Source: Methylobacterium sp. UNC378MF (GTDB lineage Bacteria; Pseudomonadota; Alphaproteobacteria; Rhizobiales; Beijerinckiaceae). Taken from it: 64,000 nucleotides of DNA. The notes beneath the pieces were generated by a model, which was not told the DNA's origin, did no database searches, and saw only the letters and a list, made by a program, of their open reading frames with translations. The DNA lies in assembly GCF_900103195.1 (NCBI RefSeq), contig NZ_FMWU01000004.1:62001-126000 (forward strand). Reading direction: 5' to 3'. The translations under genes were made by a program, and so were the position numbers. Within the stretch, counting starts at the first letter, position 1. Each line of letters opens with the position of its first letter. Positions 54,088-64,000 of the stretch are shown piece after piece.

Positions 54088-55050
54088 ATGGACAAGCGCC
54101 GCATCGGCCGCTCCGACCTCACGGTGGCCCCCTTCTGCCTCGGCGGCAACGTCTTCGGCTGGACTGCCGACGAGGCGACCTCCTTCGCGATCCTCGACCG
54201 GTTCGTGGAGAGCGGCTTCGACTTCATCGACACCGCCGACGTCTATTCGCGATGGGCCCCCGGTCACGTCGGTGGAGAATCGGAGACGGTGATCGGCCGG
54301 TGGCTTGCCGCCCGTCCCGGCGTGCGGGACCGGATCGTGCTGGCGACCAAGGTCGGCATGGATATGGGCGAGGCCGGCAAGGGGCTCTCGGCGGCCCATA
54401 TCGAGCGGGCCTGCGAGGCGTCGCTGCGGCGGCTGCGCATCGACCGGATCGACCTCTATCAGTCCCATATCGACGATGCGGATGTGGCGCTGGAAGAGAC
54501 GCTGCGGGCCCATGAGCGCCTGATCGCGGCCGGCAAGGTCCGCGCCGTCGGCGCCTCGAACTACAATGCCGCCCGGCTGAAGGAAGCGCTGGCGATCGCG
54601 GCCTCGGCGGGACTGCCGCGCTACGAGTGCCTCCAGCCGGATTACAGCCTCGCGCAGCGCGGCTACGAGGCCGAGCTGGAACCGCTCTGCCGCGCCGAGC
54701 AGATCGGCGTCATCGGCTACTTCTCGCTGGCGGCCGGCTTCCTCACCGGCAAGTACCGCACGCCTCAGGACGCGGCGGGGCGCGCCCGGGAGAACCGGGT
54801 CGCCAAGTACCTCAACCCGCGCGGCCTCGCTCTGCTCGACGTCCTCGATGCGGTCGCGCAGGCCCATGGCGCAAGCCCGGCCCAGGTGGCGCTCGCCTGG
54901 ATCATCGCCCGCCCCGGCATCACCGCGCCCATCGCCAGCGCGACCTCGGTGGCACAGCTCGACGAACTCCTCGGCGCCGCCCGGCTGACCCTTTCGACCG
55001 AAGCCATCGACCGGCTCGATGCGGCGAGCGCAGGCGGGATCGAGGGCTAA
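54088..55050 (+). CDS. Aldo/keto reductase (320 aa)
   Basis: TIM-barrel NADPH-dependent carbonyl reductase. FDFIDTADVYSRW gives the catalytic Asp and Tyr, VLATKVGM the Lys and DLYQSHID the His. The end GAVSPAQV-like segment is here HGASPAQVALAWIIARPGITAPIASATSVAQLDELL, the NADPH-binding region. The intact gene contrasts with the relic at 7.7 kb. Reaction partners unknown; it belongs to the operon with the glyoxalase II-like hydrolase. Confidence 0.92.
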   Translation: MDKRRIGRSDLTVAPFCLGGNVFGWTADEATSFAILDRFVESGFDFIDTADVYSRWAPGHVGGESETVIGRWLAARPGVRDRIVLATKVGMDMGEAGKGLSAAHIERACEASLRRLRIDRIDLYQSHIDDADVALEETLRAHERLIAAGKVRAVGASNYNAARLKEALAIAASAGLPRYECLQPDYSLAQRGYEAELEPLCRAEQIGVIGYFSLAAGFLTGKYRTPQDAAGRARENRVAKYLNPRGLALLDVLDAVAQAHGASPAQVALAWIIARPGITAPIASATSVAQLDELLGAARLTLSTEAIDRLDAASAGGIEG

Positions 55051-55061
55051 CGCGGCGTTAA

Positions 55062-57674
<2,613 letters not shown>

Positions 57675-57714
57675 GGGCGAGCCGTGCAATTATTTGATGA
57701 AGATCGTCCTTAGG

Positions 57715-58308
57715 TCAGGATTTTCTGTCTCGGTTTACTGAGAAGCCTGGCGCTGGCGAGCGCGCGGCATACTGTCCACCGTCGCGGTCGCAGCTCGCAC
57801 CGAGCCCTGCGGCCGCGACGTTCTCATGGCGTGCCGCATGAAGTTGACCCCGGCCCCGGAGCATCAACACGTTGCCGGCATGGTCGGAGCACACGCACAC
57901 ATCCGCGTCTCGCGTCCGGAGCAGATATGCGGCGACAGCCTCGGGAGGCAGCTGAAGACGTGCTTCCAGCGATGCGCTCGCCGTAGGGCAACCTCGACCG
58001 GGTCGATCCAATTCGCGGTCGCGGCCGAGACGACCGTCGCAAGGTGCCGGCCGCGCTCGATCCGCCGCCCCCTTTAAAGACTCAAGCGCAAGCGCCGGTC
58101 GGCCGACAAGCCGTTCGAGCGCGGCGATCCGCGCCTCATAGGCCTGGATCGTGTCGGCGGCCGCATCGTCATCGAGCGCGCCGGCCTCACGCGCCCGAGG
58201 TTGCGCGAGAGGTCGGCGCTTGGCCAAGCCGCAAAGCGTCTCGCCAGACAGGGACTCCTGCACGACCTGACGCTTGAATGCGATGCTGTGGGAACGAGGT
58301 CGGGCCAT
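57715..58308 (-). pseudogene. Decayed IS3-type transposase OrfA
   Basis: Starting at 58308 the minus strand reads MARPRSHSIAFKRQVVQESLSGETLCGLAKR. After a deletion that breaks the helix-turn-helix it continues GALDDDAAADTIQAYEARIAALERLVGRPALALESLKGA. These two blocks are the N-terminal HTH and the coiled-coil end of IS3-family OrfA, with a segment lost and the frame changed. The downstream frame to 57715 has no recognisable OrfB residues. No terminal repeats were identified. Confidence 0.7.
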
Positions 58309-58691
58309 GGCCTTCATCCTCCGAAGACCCGGCGAACCGGTCAATCAGGCCCGGCCAATCCGTCCACCCGCAGGGGCCCGCTCCAAACGGACGCTCCATC
58401 CGGCCCCCCCATGACCGCTGTGAAGCTCACCCGACTGCCTATTGTGATGTGGCTGTTAGCACATTCCGGGCTGCGCGCGTTCCAGGCGGTGCGGATGCGA
58501 CCCACTCCCCGGACCTGCCGAACGCTGGAGCCATGCGCTCAACACGGGGGCAGGACATTGCATCTTGACGTCAGAAGCAGCACACACGCGGCAGATTTTC
58601 GGACCGTTCGGTGCGCTGCCCTGGAGCGAGGTGCGCCGAAGAGCCGGCAGTTCGGCGCCGTTCGTGATCTCCCAGACAATAGGAAGACGTG
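58309..58691. other. Upstream region of frmA, no gene
   Basis: Several small frames overlap here without coding character, and the composition is more AT-rich near 58440-58460 and 58560-58690. AGGAAG at 58680 serves frmA. A formaldehyde-responsive promoter would be here but no operator is recognised. Confidence 0.35.
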
Positions 58692-59828
58692 ATGAAGACG
58701 CGCGCCGCGGTCGCGTGGGAGGCTAAAAAGCCTCTTACGATCGAGACCATCGACATCGAGGGGCCCAAGGCCGGCGAGGTTCTGGTCGAGTTGATGGCCA
58801 CCGGCATCTGCCACACCGATGCCTACACCCTCTCGGGTCTCGATTCTGAGGGCAAGTTCCCGGCGATCCTCGGCCATGAGGGCGCGGGCATAGTCCGCGA
58901 GGTCGGAGCCGGCGTCACCACGCTGAAGCCCGGCGACCATGTGATCCCGCTGTACACGCCGGAGTGTCGCAACTGTAAGTCGTGCCTCTCACAGCGCACC
59001 AACCTCTGCACGGCGATCCGAGCGACCCAGGGCCAGGGCGTGATGCCGGATGGTACGAGCCGCTTCTCCTGCGTTTCCACTGGCGGCAGCCCCGGCAGTT
59101 CGAGCACGGTGTTCCACTATATGGGCTGCTCGACCTTCTCGAACTTCACGGTCCTGCCGGCCATTGCGCTTGCTAAGATCCGCGAAGACGCCCCCTTCGA
59201 TAAGATCTGCTATATCGGCTGTGGCGTGACCACCGGCATCGGCGCTGTAATTTACACGGCCAAGGTCTGGCCTGGTGCCAACGTGGTTGTGTTCGGTCTT
59301 GGTGGCATTGGTCTCAACGTCCTCCAGGCCGCCCGGATGGTCGGTGCCGACAAGATCATCGGCGTCGACATCAATCCGGAGAAGCAGGCTATGGCCCGCA
59401 AGTTCGGCATGACCGATTTCATCAATCCGAGCGAGGTTGGAACCGACAAGGTGGTTCAGGCCATCGTCGATCTCACCGGCGGGGGCGCCGACTTCTCCTT
59501 CGATTGTACCGGCAACGTCCACGTGATGCGCCAGGCCCTCGAGTGCTGCCATCGCGGCTGGGGCGAGTCGATCGTCATCGGCGTGGCCGAGGCCGGCCGC
59601 GAGATCTCGACCCGTCCGTTCCAGCTCGTCACCGGCCGCGTCTGGAAGGGCTCGGCTTTCGGTGGCGCGCGCGGTCGCACGGACGTGCCGAAGATCGTGG
59701 ATTGGTACATGGAGGGCAAGATCAACATCGATGATCTGATCACCCACACCATGCCGCTCGAAGAGATCAATCACGGCTTCGACCTGATGCACGAGGGTAA
59801 ATCGATCCGGTCCGTCGTCGTCTACTGA
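58692..59828 (+). CDS. frmA: S-(hydroxymethyl)glutathione dehydrogenase (class III alcohol dehydrogenase)
   Basis: Oxidises S-hydroxymethylglutathione (from formaldehyde and glutathione) to S-formylglutathione with NAD. Catalytic zinc ligands Cys40 and His62 and the structural zinc cysteines 92, 95, 98 and 106 are present, with the Rossmann motif [11 protein letters not shown] and the [15 protein letters not shown] start of this family. 378 residues, normal length. Many codons end in T or A (GCT, AAA, CTT, GGT) compared with neighbours, and IS3-type relics lie on both sides, which suggests transfer. ATG 58692 is used; a GTG precedes it directly. Followed by the hydrolase for the next step. 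Confidence 0.95.
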   Translation: MKTRAAVAWEAKKPLTIETIDIEGPKAGEVLVELMATGICHTDAYTLSGLDSEGKFPAILGHEGAGIVREVGAGVTTLKPGDHVIPLYTPECRNCKSCLSQRTNLCTAIRATQGQGVMPDGTSRFSCVSTGGSPGSSSTVFHYMGCSTFSNFTVLPAIALAKIREDAPFDKICYIGCGVTTGIGAVIYTAKVWPGANVVVFGLGGIGLNVLQAARMVGADKIIGVDINPEKQAMARKFGMTDFINPSEVGTDKVVQAIVDLTGGGADFSFDCTGNVHVMRQALECCHRGWGESIVIGVAEAGREISTRPFQLVTGRVWKGSAFGGARGRTDVPKIVDWYMEGKINIDDLITHTMPLEEINHGFDLMHEGKSIRSVVVY

Positions 59829-59837
59829 GAATGATGG

Positions 59838-59873
59838 ACGCGGATCCTTTCCTCTGGGTCTGAGGATCCGTGT
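59838..59873. terminator. Hairpin after frmA
   Basis: ACGCGGATCC at 59838-59847 pairs with GGATCCGTGT at 59864-59873 (one G-U) around a 16-base loop. It could terminate or attenuate transcription between frmA and fghA, or stabilise the frmA mRNA. No T-run. Confidence 0.45.
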
Positions 59874-60042
59874 CCCATCAAATTGTGCCCCTCGCGGGGG
59901 ACGCCGGCGGCCTGCCCTTCGCCCACGCGCGACACCGGCACGACGCGAGCGATCCAAACGTCGCCGGGCTCTGTCGAAGCCCGTCACATACCATCCAGCC
60001 CCGGAGCGGGGCTTTCGCCTCCCGAGCAGGAGAACAAAGCTC

Positions 60043-60876
60043 ATGGACACCATCTCGAAGGCCCGCGCCCATGGCGGCACGCAGGGCGTCTACAAGCACG
60101 ACGCGCAGACCACGGGATGCACGATGACGTTCGCGGTGTTCGTGCCGCCGCAAGCCGAGAACGGCCCGGTCCCGGTGCTGTGGTACCTATCGGGACTGAC
60201 CTGCACGCACGCCAACGTCATGGACAAGGGCGAATACCGGGCCGCAGCCGCCGAGCATGGCGTCATCATCGTGGCCCCCGACACCAGCCCGCGCGGCCCC
60301 GGCATCCCGGACGAGGACGGCAATTGGCAGTTCGGCTCCGGCGCCGGCTTCTACCTGGACGCCACGCAGGCGCCCTATGACACGAATTACCGGATGTGGA
60401 GCTACGTCACGGAAGAGCTGCCTGCGCTCATCGCGAAGGAATTCCCCGCCGACATGACCCGCCAGGGCATCTTTGGGCATTCCATGGGCGGCCACGGGGC
60501 GCTCACCATCGCGCTGACCTACCCGGAGCGCTTCAAGTCCTGCTCCGCCTTCGCGCCGATCGTGCAGCCCTCCACGGCCGGCTGGTCGAAGCCGGCCTTC
60601 GAGAAGTATCTCGGTTCCGACCCGGTCGCCTGGCGCGCCCACGACGCCACCGCGCTGATCGAAGACGGCAAGCGTTTCCCCGAGTTCCTGGTGGATCAGG
60701 GCACTGCCGACAGCTTCCTTCAGGACGGCCTTCGTCCCTGGCTGCTGGAAGAGGCCTGCAAGAAGGCCGGCATCGCCCTGACCCTCAACATGCGCGAGGG
60801 CTACGACCATTCCTACTTCTTCATCTCGACCTTCATGGCCGACCATATCGCCTGGGCTGCCGCGCGCCTGAAGTGA
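60043..60876 (+). CDS. fghA: S-formylglutathione hydrolase
   Basis: Esterase-D family, 277 residues. The nucleophile Ser147 is in GIFGHSMGGHGAL, an acid residue in VDQGTADSF and the histidine in GYDHSYFFIS. It cleaves S-formylglutathione to formate and glutathione, completing the pathway begun by frmA, 214 bases upstream on the same strand. It is cytoplasmic. Codon use here is more G/C-ending than in frmA, so the two genes may have different histories. Confidence 0.94.
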   Translation: MDTISKARAHGGTQGVYKHDAQTTGCTMTFAVFVPPQAENGPVPVLWYLSGLTCTHANVMDKGEYRAAAAEHGVIIVAPDTSPRGPGIPDEDGNWQFGSGAGFYLDATQAPYDTNYRMWSYVTEELPALIAKEFPADMTRQGIFGHSMGGHGALTIALTYPERFKSCSAFAPIVQPSTAGWSKPAFEKYLGSDPVAWRAHDATALIEDGKRFPEFLVDQGTADSFLQDGLRPWLLEEACKKAGIALTLNMREGYDHSYFFISTFMADHIAWAAARLK

Positions 60877-61034
60877 TATTGTCAGCCCCCTGAGCGGAGT
60901 CGGGGAGCAATGCCTCGCGACGTCGGGGGCACGATGCCGTCCAGGGCGCTTTCCGGTGGGCGGCGATCCGACCGCTTTCGGGACGCCCTGGCGACTTTCA
61001 GCATGCCCGAGACAGATCGGTGGGGGCTCGTCCG

Positions 61035-61146
61035 CTTGTCCGGCAAGCTCTCTTGCCCTGCGCCGTCTGCCCCTCGATCTGGCGCAGCTTCAGCACGACC
61101 TGCTCCGCGCTCGTCTTCTGACCTCGCCGCAGGTCCGACTTCTTAA
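61035..61146 (-). pseudogene. Decayed IS3-type transposase OrfA, N-terminal fragment
   Basis: Leftward, KKSDLRRGQKTSAEQVVLKLRQIE continues with GQTAQGK, then loses the frame. KTSAEQVVLKLRQIEVQTAQGK is the entry of an IS3-family OrfA distinct from the one left of frmA. Surrounding bases (60877-61237) give no other gene. No inverted repeats found. Confidence 0.6.
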
Positions 61147-61237
61147 ATCCTTGGCTGATCCTCTCAAGCGGCCCGGTCCGAAGCCGGCCGGTCAGGTCAC
61201 CCGGAACGGGCCGGCGGACCGGTAGGGCTTCGGCCGC

Positions 61238-62140
61238 TCAGGCCGAGGGCAGATCCGGCAGGCGCATCAGGGGCTCGCCGACGCGCAGGAGCGTCCCCAC
61301 GGAGAGACCCGGCCAGAGTGTGAAGCCCGGCGGCGCCAGCACGACGATGGTGGAGCCGTGCTCGAACCAGCCCATCTCCGCGCCCTTCGCCATCCGCACC
61401 CCGCTCGGCAGGGTCCGCCCCCCGGTCGCGCGCAGGGCGAGCCCTTCGGGCAGGAAGCCGAGGCGCAACCCCGCTACGAGGATGGCCGCCACGGGCACCA
61501 GCGTCACCGCGTGCCCACCCTCCGCGAGGCACAGGCGCAGAATCGCGCGCTCGTTCCGGCAGAACAGCGCCTCGACCCGTTTCAGGGCGATCGGGTTCAC
61601 GTTCCAGGTGTCGCCCCAGATGTGCCGGACCGACTCGACGCGCAGGTCGTGCGGGGCGTGGAAGCGATGGTACATCCCGGCCGTCAGACGCAGGGTGGCG
61701 TAGCAGCCTCCCTCATGGGCGCGCGCCACGGCCTCATCCCCGCCGAGCAGATCGACGAGCGGATAGGACAGGCCCTTGATCTGGAACAGGCGTCCGGCCT
61801 CGATGTGGCCATGCGCGCCGAGGATCGCGTCACTGGGACTCGTGAGCACGGCGGGATCGGCCGCGATCGGCCGGGCGCCGGGGCGCAGGGCCCGCACGAA
61901 GGCGGCGTGCAGGCTGGCAAAGCGCGTCTCCCGCGCGTCGCGGAGATCGACGTCACAGAACAGCCGCCAGGCCGCAATCGAGAGATCGCGCACCAAGGGC
62001 TGCTCGATTCGGCTGAACCAGCCCATGAAGCGGGTGGCGAGCCGGCGCGGCAGGCGGTTCGTCAGGAGGAAGTTCAGATCCTCCTGTGCGCCGATCCGCG
62101 CCAAGGCTTGCCGCAGCGGCGACCCAGAAACCGTCATCAT
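61238..62140 (-). CDS. psd: Phosphatidylserine decarboxylase
   Basis: Pyruvoyl-dependent enzyme of phosphatidylethanolamine synthesis, long PSD-B-like form with 300 residues. The self-cleavage and pyruvoyl site is EHGST with Ser263 (the usual LGST), flanked by GAEMGWF and IVVLAPPG. The upstream GMYHRFHAPHD and WNVNPIALKRVEALFCRNER blocks are characteristic. It cleaves itself into beta and alpha chains at Gly-Ser and decarboxylates phosphatidylserine at the inner membrane. No pssA neighbour is in view. Divergent from the aminotransferase gene with 32 bases between starts, so the promoters overlap. Confidence 0.92.
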   Translation of the reverse strand: MMTVSGSPLRQALARIGAQEDLNFLLTNRLPRRLATRFMGWFSRIEQPLVRDLSIAAWRLFCDVDLRDARETRFASLHAAFVRALRPGARPIAADPAVLTSPSDAILGAHGHIEAGRLFQIKGLSYPLVDLLGGDEAVARAHEGGCYATLRLTAGMYHRFHAPHDLRVESVRHIWGDTWNVNPIALKRVEALFCRNERAILRLCLAEGGHAVTLVPVAAILVAGLRLGFLPEGLALRATGGRTLPSGVRMAKGAEMGWFEHGSTIVVLAPPGFTLWPGLSVGTLLRVGEPLMRLPDLPSA

Positions 62141-62172
62141 GCCGTGAATTGCCTCCGATAGGGCGCGGGGCC

Positions 62173-63864
62173 ATGTCCGCCCTCCTCGTCGCCCTGTCCG
62201 CCACCACCGCCGCAGCGGTCCTCGCCCTGCCGCGGGCCGCGCAGCGTCTGCAATTGTCCCGGGCGAAACATCCCTCGCTCACCGGCCATGCCCGGATGGC
62301 GAGGCGCGTCGCCGGGCTGATTCCGCACTACGCCTATTCCGAGCGCGCATTCTTCCGCTCCGATAAGCCGGACGCGGCGGTGGCGACCCGGCGCGAGAAC
62401 GGCTTCGCCCGGCTCTCCGACCTGTTCCGGACGCGCTACCCGCGCAGCCGCGCCGAGACCGAAGCCGTGCGCGACGGTCTGTCGGATCTGCAGTTCACCG
62501 GCCTCTACCGGGTGCCGTTTCAGTACGCCCGCCACGTCCGCGCGCATCTCGGAACCGGCGCCTTCGCGGCCACGTCCCAGGGCGTGACCATCACGGATCT
62601 CGACGGCAACGTCCTCTACGATCTCGCCGGGTCCTACGGGGTGAACCTGTTCGGTGTCGATTTCTACCGCGGCTGCCTGGAGGAGGGCGCGGCGCGGGTC
62701 TCGGCGCTGGGCCCCGTGCTCGGGCCGCTGCACCCGGTCGTCACCGGCAATGTCGCGCGGCTGAAGGCAATCTCGGGCCTCGACGAGGTCTCGTTCCACA
62801 TGTCCGGCACCGAGGCGGTGATGCAGGCAGTCCGGCTCGCCCGCTACCATACCGGCCGCCGCCGGATTGTGCGGTTCTGCGGCGCCTATCACGGCTGGTG
62901 GGGTGAGGTGCAGCCCGGCATCGGCAACCCTGTCCCGACCCGCGACACGCTCACCCTGGCCGAGATGTCCGAGCGGACGCTGCGGGTGCTCGCCTCCCGG
63001 CGGGACGTCGCCTGCGTTCTGGTCAACCCGCTTCAGGCCATGCACCCGAATGCCGGGGCGCCGGCCGATTCCGCGCTGGTCGACAGCGGCCGGCAGGCCT
63101 CCTTCGACCGCGCCGCCTACACGAAGTGGCTCCGCGATCTGCGGGCGGTGTGCAGCGCCCGGGGCATCGTGCTGATCCTCGACGAGGTCTTCCTGGGCTT
63201 CCGCCTCGCACGCGGCGGCGCGCAGGCGTATTTCGGCCTGCGCGCCGACATGGTCACCTACGGCAAGACACTCGGTGGCGGGCTGCCCGTCGGTGTCCTG
63301 TGCGGGCGCGCCGACCTGATGCGCCGCTACCGGGACGACCGTCCGGTCGACATCTGCTTCGCCCGCGGGACTTTCAACGCCCACCCCTACGTGATGGGCG
63401 CCATGAGCGCGTTCCTCGATCGGCTGGACACCCCTGCGGTCGCCGCCCTCTACGCCGATCTCGACGCGACCTGGGATGGACGCGCGCAGCGCCTCAACGC
63501 CGCTCTCGCGGAGGCTGACCTCCCGGTGCGCGTCGTCAACCTGTCGACGGTCTGGACGGTCCTGTATACGCGGCCGTCGCGTTACAACTGGATGCTGCAA
63601 TTCTACCTGCGCGCGGAGGGGCTGGCCCTGTCATGGGTCGGGACCGGCCGGATGATCTTCAGCCTCGCCTACGACGATGCGGCCTTCGAGGCCGTCGCGA
63701 CCCGCTTCGTGGCGGCGGCGCGGGCGATGCACGCGGATGGCTGGTGGGAGAGCGGTGCGCCGAGCGACAAGGCGATCCGCCGGTCGATCCTGCAGGAGGT
63801 CGCGGCGGTCCGCCTGGGCCGGCTCGGCAGGCTGCTGGGCCTGCGTGGTCCGGAACACGCCTGA
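62173..63864 (+). CDS. Class III aminotransferase, glutamate-1-semialdehyde-aminomutase type (563 aa)
   Basis: PLP enzyme. VSFHMSGTEAVMQAVRLAR is the PLP phosphate loop, FCGAYHGWWGE and LILDEVFLGFRL (the Asp) follow, and the Schiff-base lysine is in TYGKTLGGGLPVGVLCG. The core resembles glutamate-1-semialdehyde 2,1-aminomutase, but at 563 residues it is about 130 longer, with an N-terminal extension of about 80 residues starting with a hydrophobic helix (LLVALSATTAAAVLALPRA), so it could be membrane-attached. The substrate is not known. Divergent from psd with starts only 32 bases apart, suggesting a possible common lipid-related role, which is inference only. Confidence 0.87.
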   Translation: MSALLVALSATTAAAVLALPRAAQRLQLSRAKHPSLTGHARMARRVAGLIPHYAYSERAFFRSDKPDAAVATRRENGFARLSDLFRTRYPRSRAETEAVRDGLSDLQFTGLYRVPFQYARHVRAHLGTGAFAATSQGVTITDLDGNVLYDLAGSYGVNLFGVDFYRGCLEEGAARVSALGPVLGPLHPVVTGNVARLKAISGLDEVSFHMSGTEAVMQAVRLARYHTGRRRIVRFCGAYHGWWGEVQPGIGNPVPTRDTLTLAEMSERTLRVLASRRDVACVLVNPLQAMHPNAGAPADSALVDSGRQASFDRAAYTKWLRDLRAVCSARGIVLILDEVFLGFRLARGGAQAYFGLRADMVTYGKTLGGGLPVGVLCGRADLMRRYRDDRPVDICFARGTFNAHPYVMGAMSAFLDRLDTPAVAALYADLDATWDGRAQRLNAALAEADLPVRVVNLSTVWTVLYTRPSRYNWMLQFYLRAEGLALSWVGTGRMIFSLAYDDAAFEAVATRFVAAARAMHADGWWESGAPSDKAIRRSILQEVAAVRLGRLGRLLGLRGPEHA

Positions 63865-63896
63865 TCCGGCCAGCCGGCCCGGCGTGCGGGTCCGGC

Positions 63897-64000
63897 TCAG
63901 GCGCCGCGCTCGTGCGGCTCCTGCTCCTCGACCAGTTCACCGTGCAGCAGGGCAAGCGGCGCCTTGTGGTAGAGCTTGATGTCGTGGAACGGGTCCGTGA
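63897..64000 (-). CDS. C-terminal end of a gene continuing beyond the right edge
   Basis: The minus frame runs from the window edge to a TGA at 63899-63897, giving 34 readable residues (TDPFHDIKLYHKAPLALLHGE, then LVEEQEPHERGA). This acidic, non-membrane tail is convergent with the aminotransferase gene. Too short to assign to a family. Confidence 0.5.
   Translation of the reverse strand, partial: TDPFHDIKLYHKAPLALLHGELVEEQEPHERGA

Overview
The window is chromosomal DNA of very high GC content and reads as an alphaproteobacterium of the Hyphomicrobiales, most likely Methylobacterium or a close relative. The grounds are the NDUFA12-type complex I subunit next to a DUF2155 protein, a B12-dependent ribonucleotide reductase, Omp25-like barrels, a DUF2336 protein, glutathione-linked formaldehyde oxidation genes and many small proteins of the methylobacterial type. 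No rRNA, tRNA, CRISPR array or intact transposase was recognised. The genus call is an inference from gene content.

The most notable system lies at 13.4-20.4 kb. It is a complete Nit1C-type operon, the cluster linked to cyanide assimilation and nitrogen starvation. It encodes an MSMEG_0572-family protein, a Nit6803-type nitrilase, a radical SAM enzyme, an N-acyltransferase, an AIR-synthase-like protein, a glycosyltransferase, an MSMEG_0570-family protein and a flavin-dependent oxidoreductase. From the nitrilase onward the genes overlap one another. A near-perfect sigma-54 promoter stands 65 bases before the first gene, a possible IHF site lies further upstream, and a PLP-dependent MocR regulator is divergent.

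Left of this (1-13 kb) are a membrane cytochrome b/ethylbenzene-dehydrogenase-like fusion running off the edge, small hypothetical genes, a PilZ protein, an amidase, and a D-serine dehydratase divergent from a LysR regulator with a T-N11-A box between them. Next come relics of a second divergent LysR/aldo-keto reductase pair whose 5' halves have been deleted, then a double outer-membrane barrel. Right of the operon (20.7-34 kb) are a chemoreceptor, a run of tiny secreted or hydrophilic proteins, an esterase, a SpoT/MESH1-like HD hydrolase, a PRC-barrel protein, a DMT transporter, flavin enzymes, a lytic transglycosylase and a DUF2336 protein.

The 34-57.7 kb stretch is mostly core genes. It holds nrdJ with two putative NrdR boxes upstream, an NDUFA12 protein, DUF2155, an exopolysaccharide group (deacetylase, FemAB-like acyltransferase, Wzz/tyrosine-kinase with a ruined P-loop, Wza-like lipoprotein), a very long class A penicillin-binding protein, a GH13 glucosidase, a metallo-beta-lactamase hydrolase, an aldo-keto reductase and gyrB.

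The last part (57.7-64 kb) carries frmA and fghA, for glutathione-dependent formaldehyde oxidation, between two decayed IS3-type transposase fragments. It ends with phosphatidylserine decarboxylase divergent from a class III aminotransferase and the tail of one more gene.
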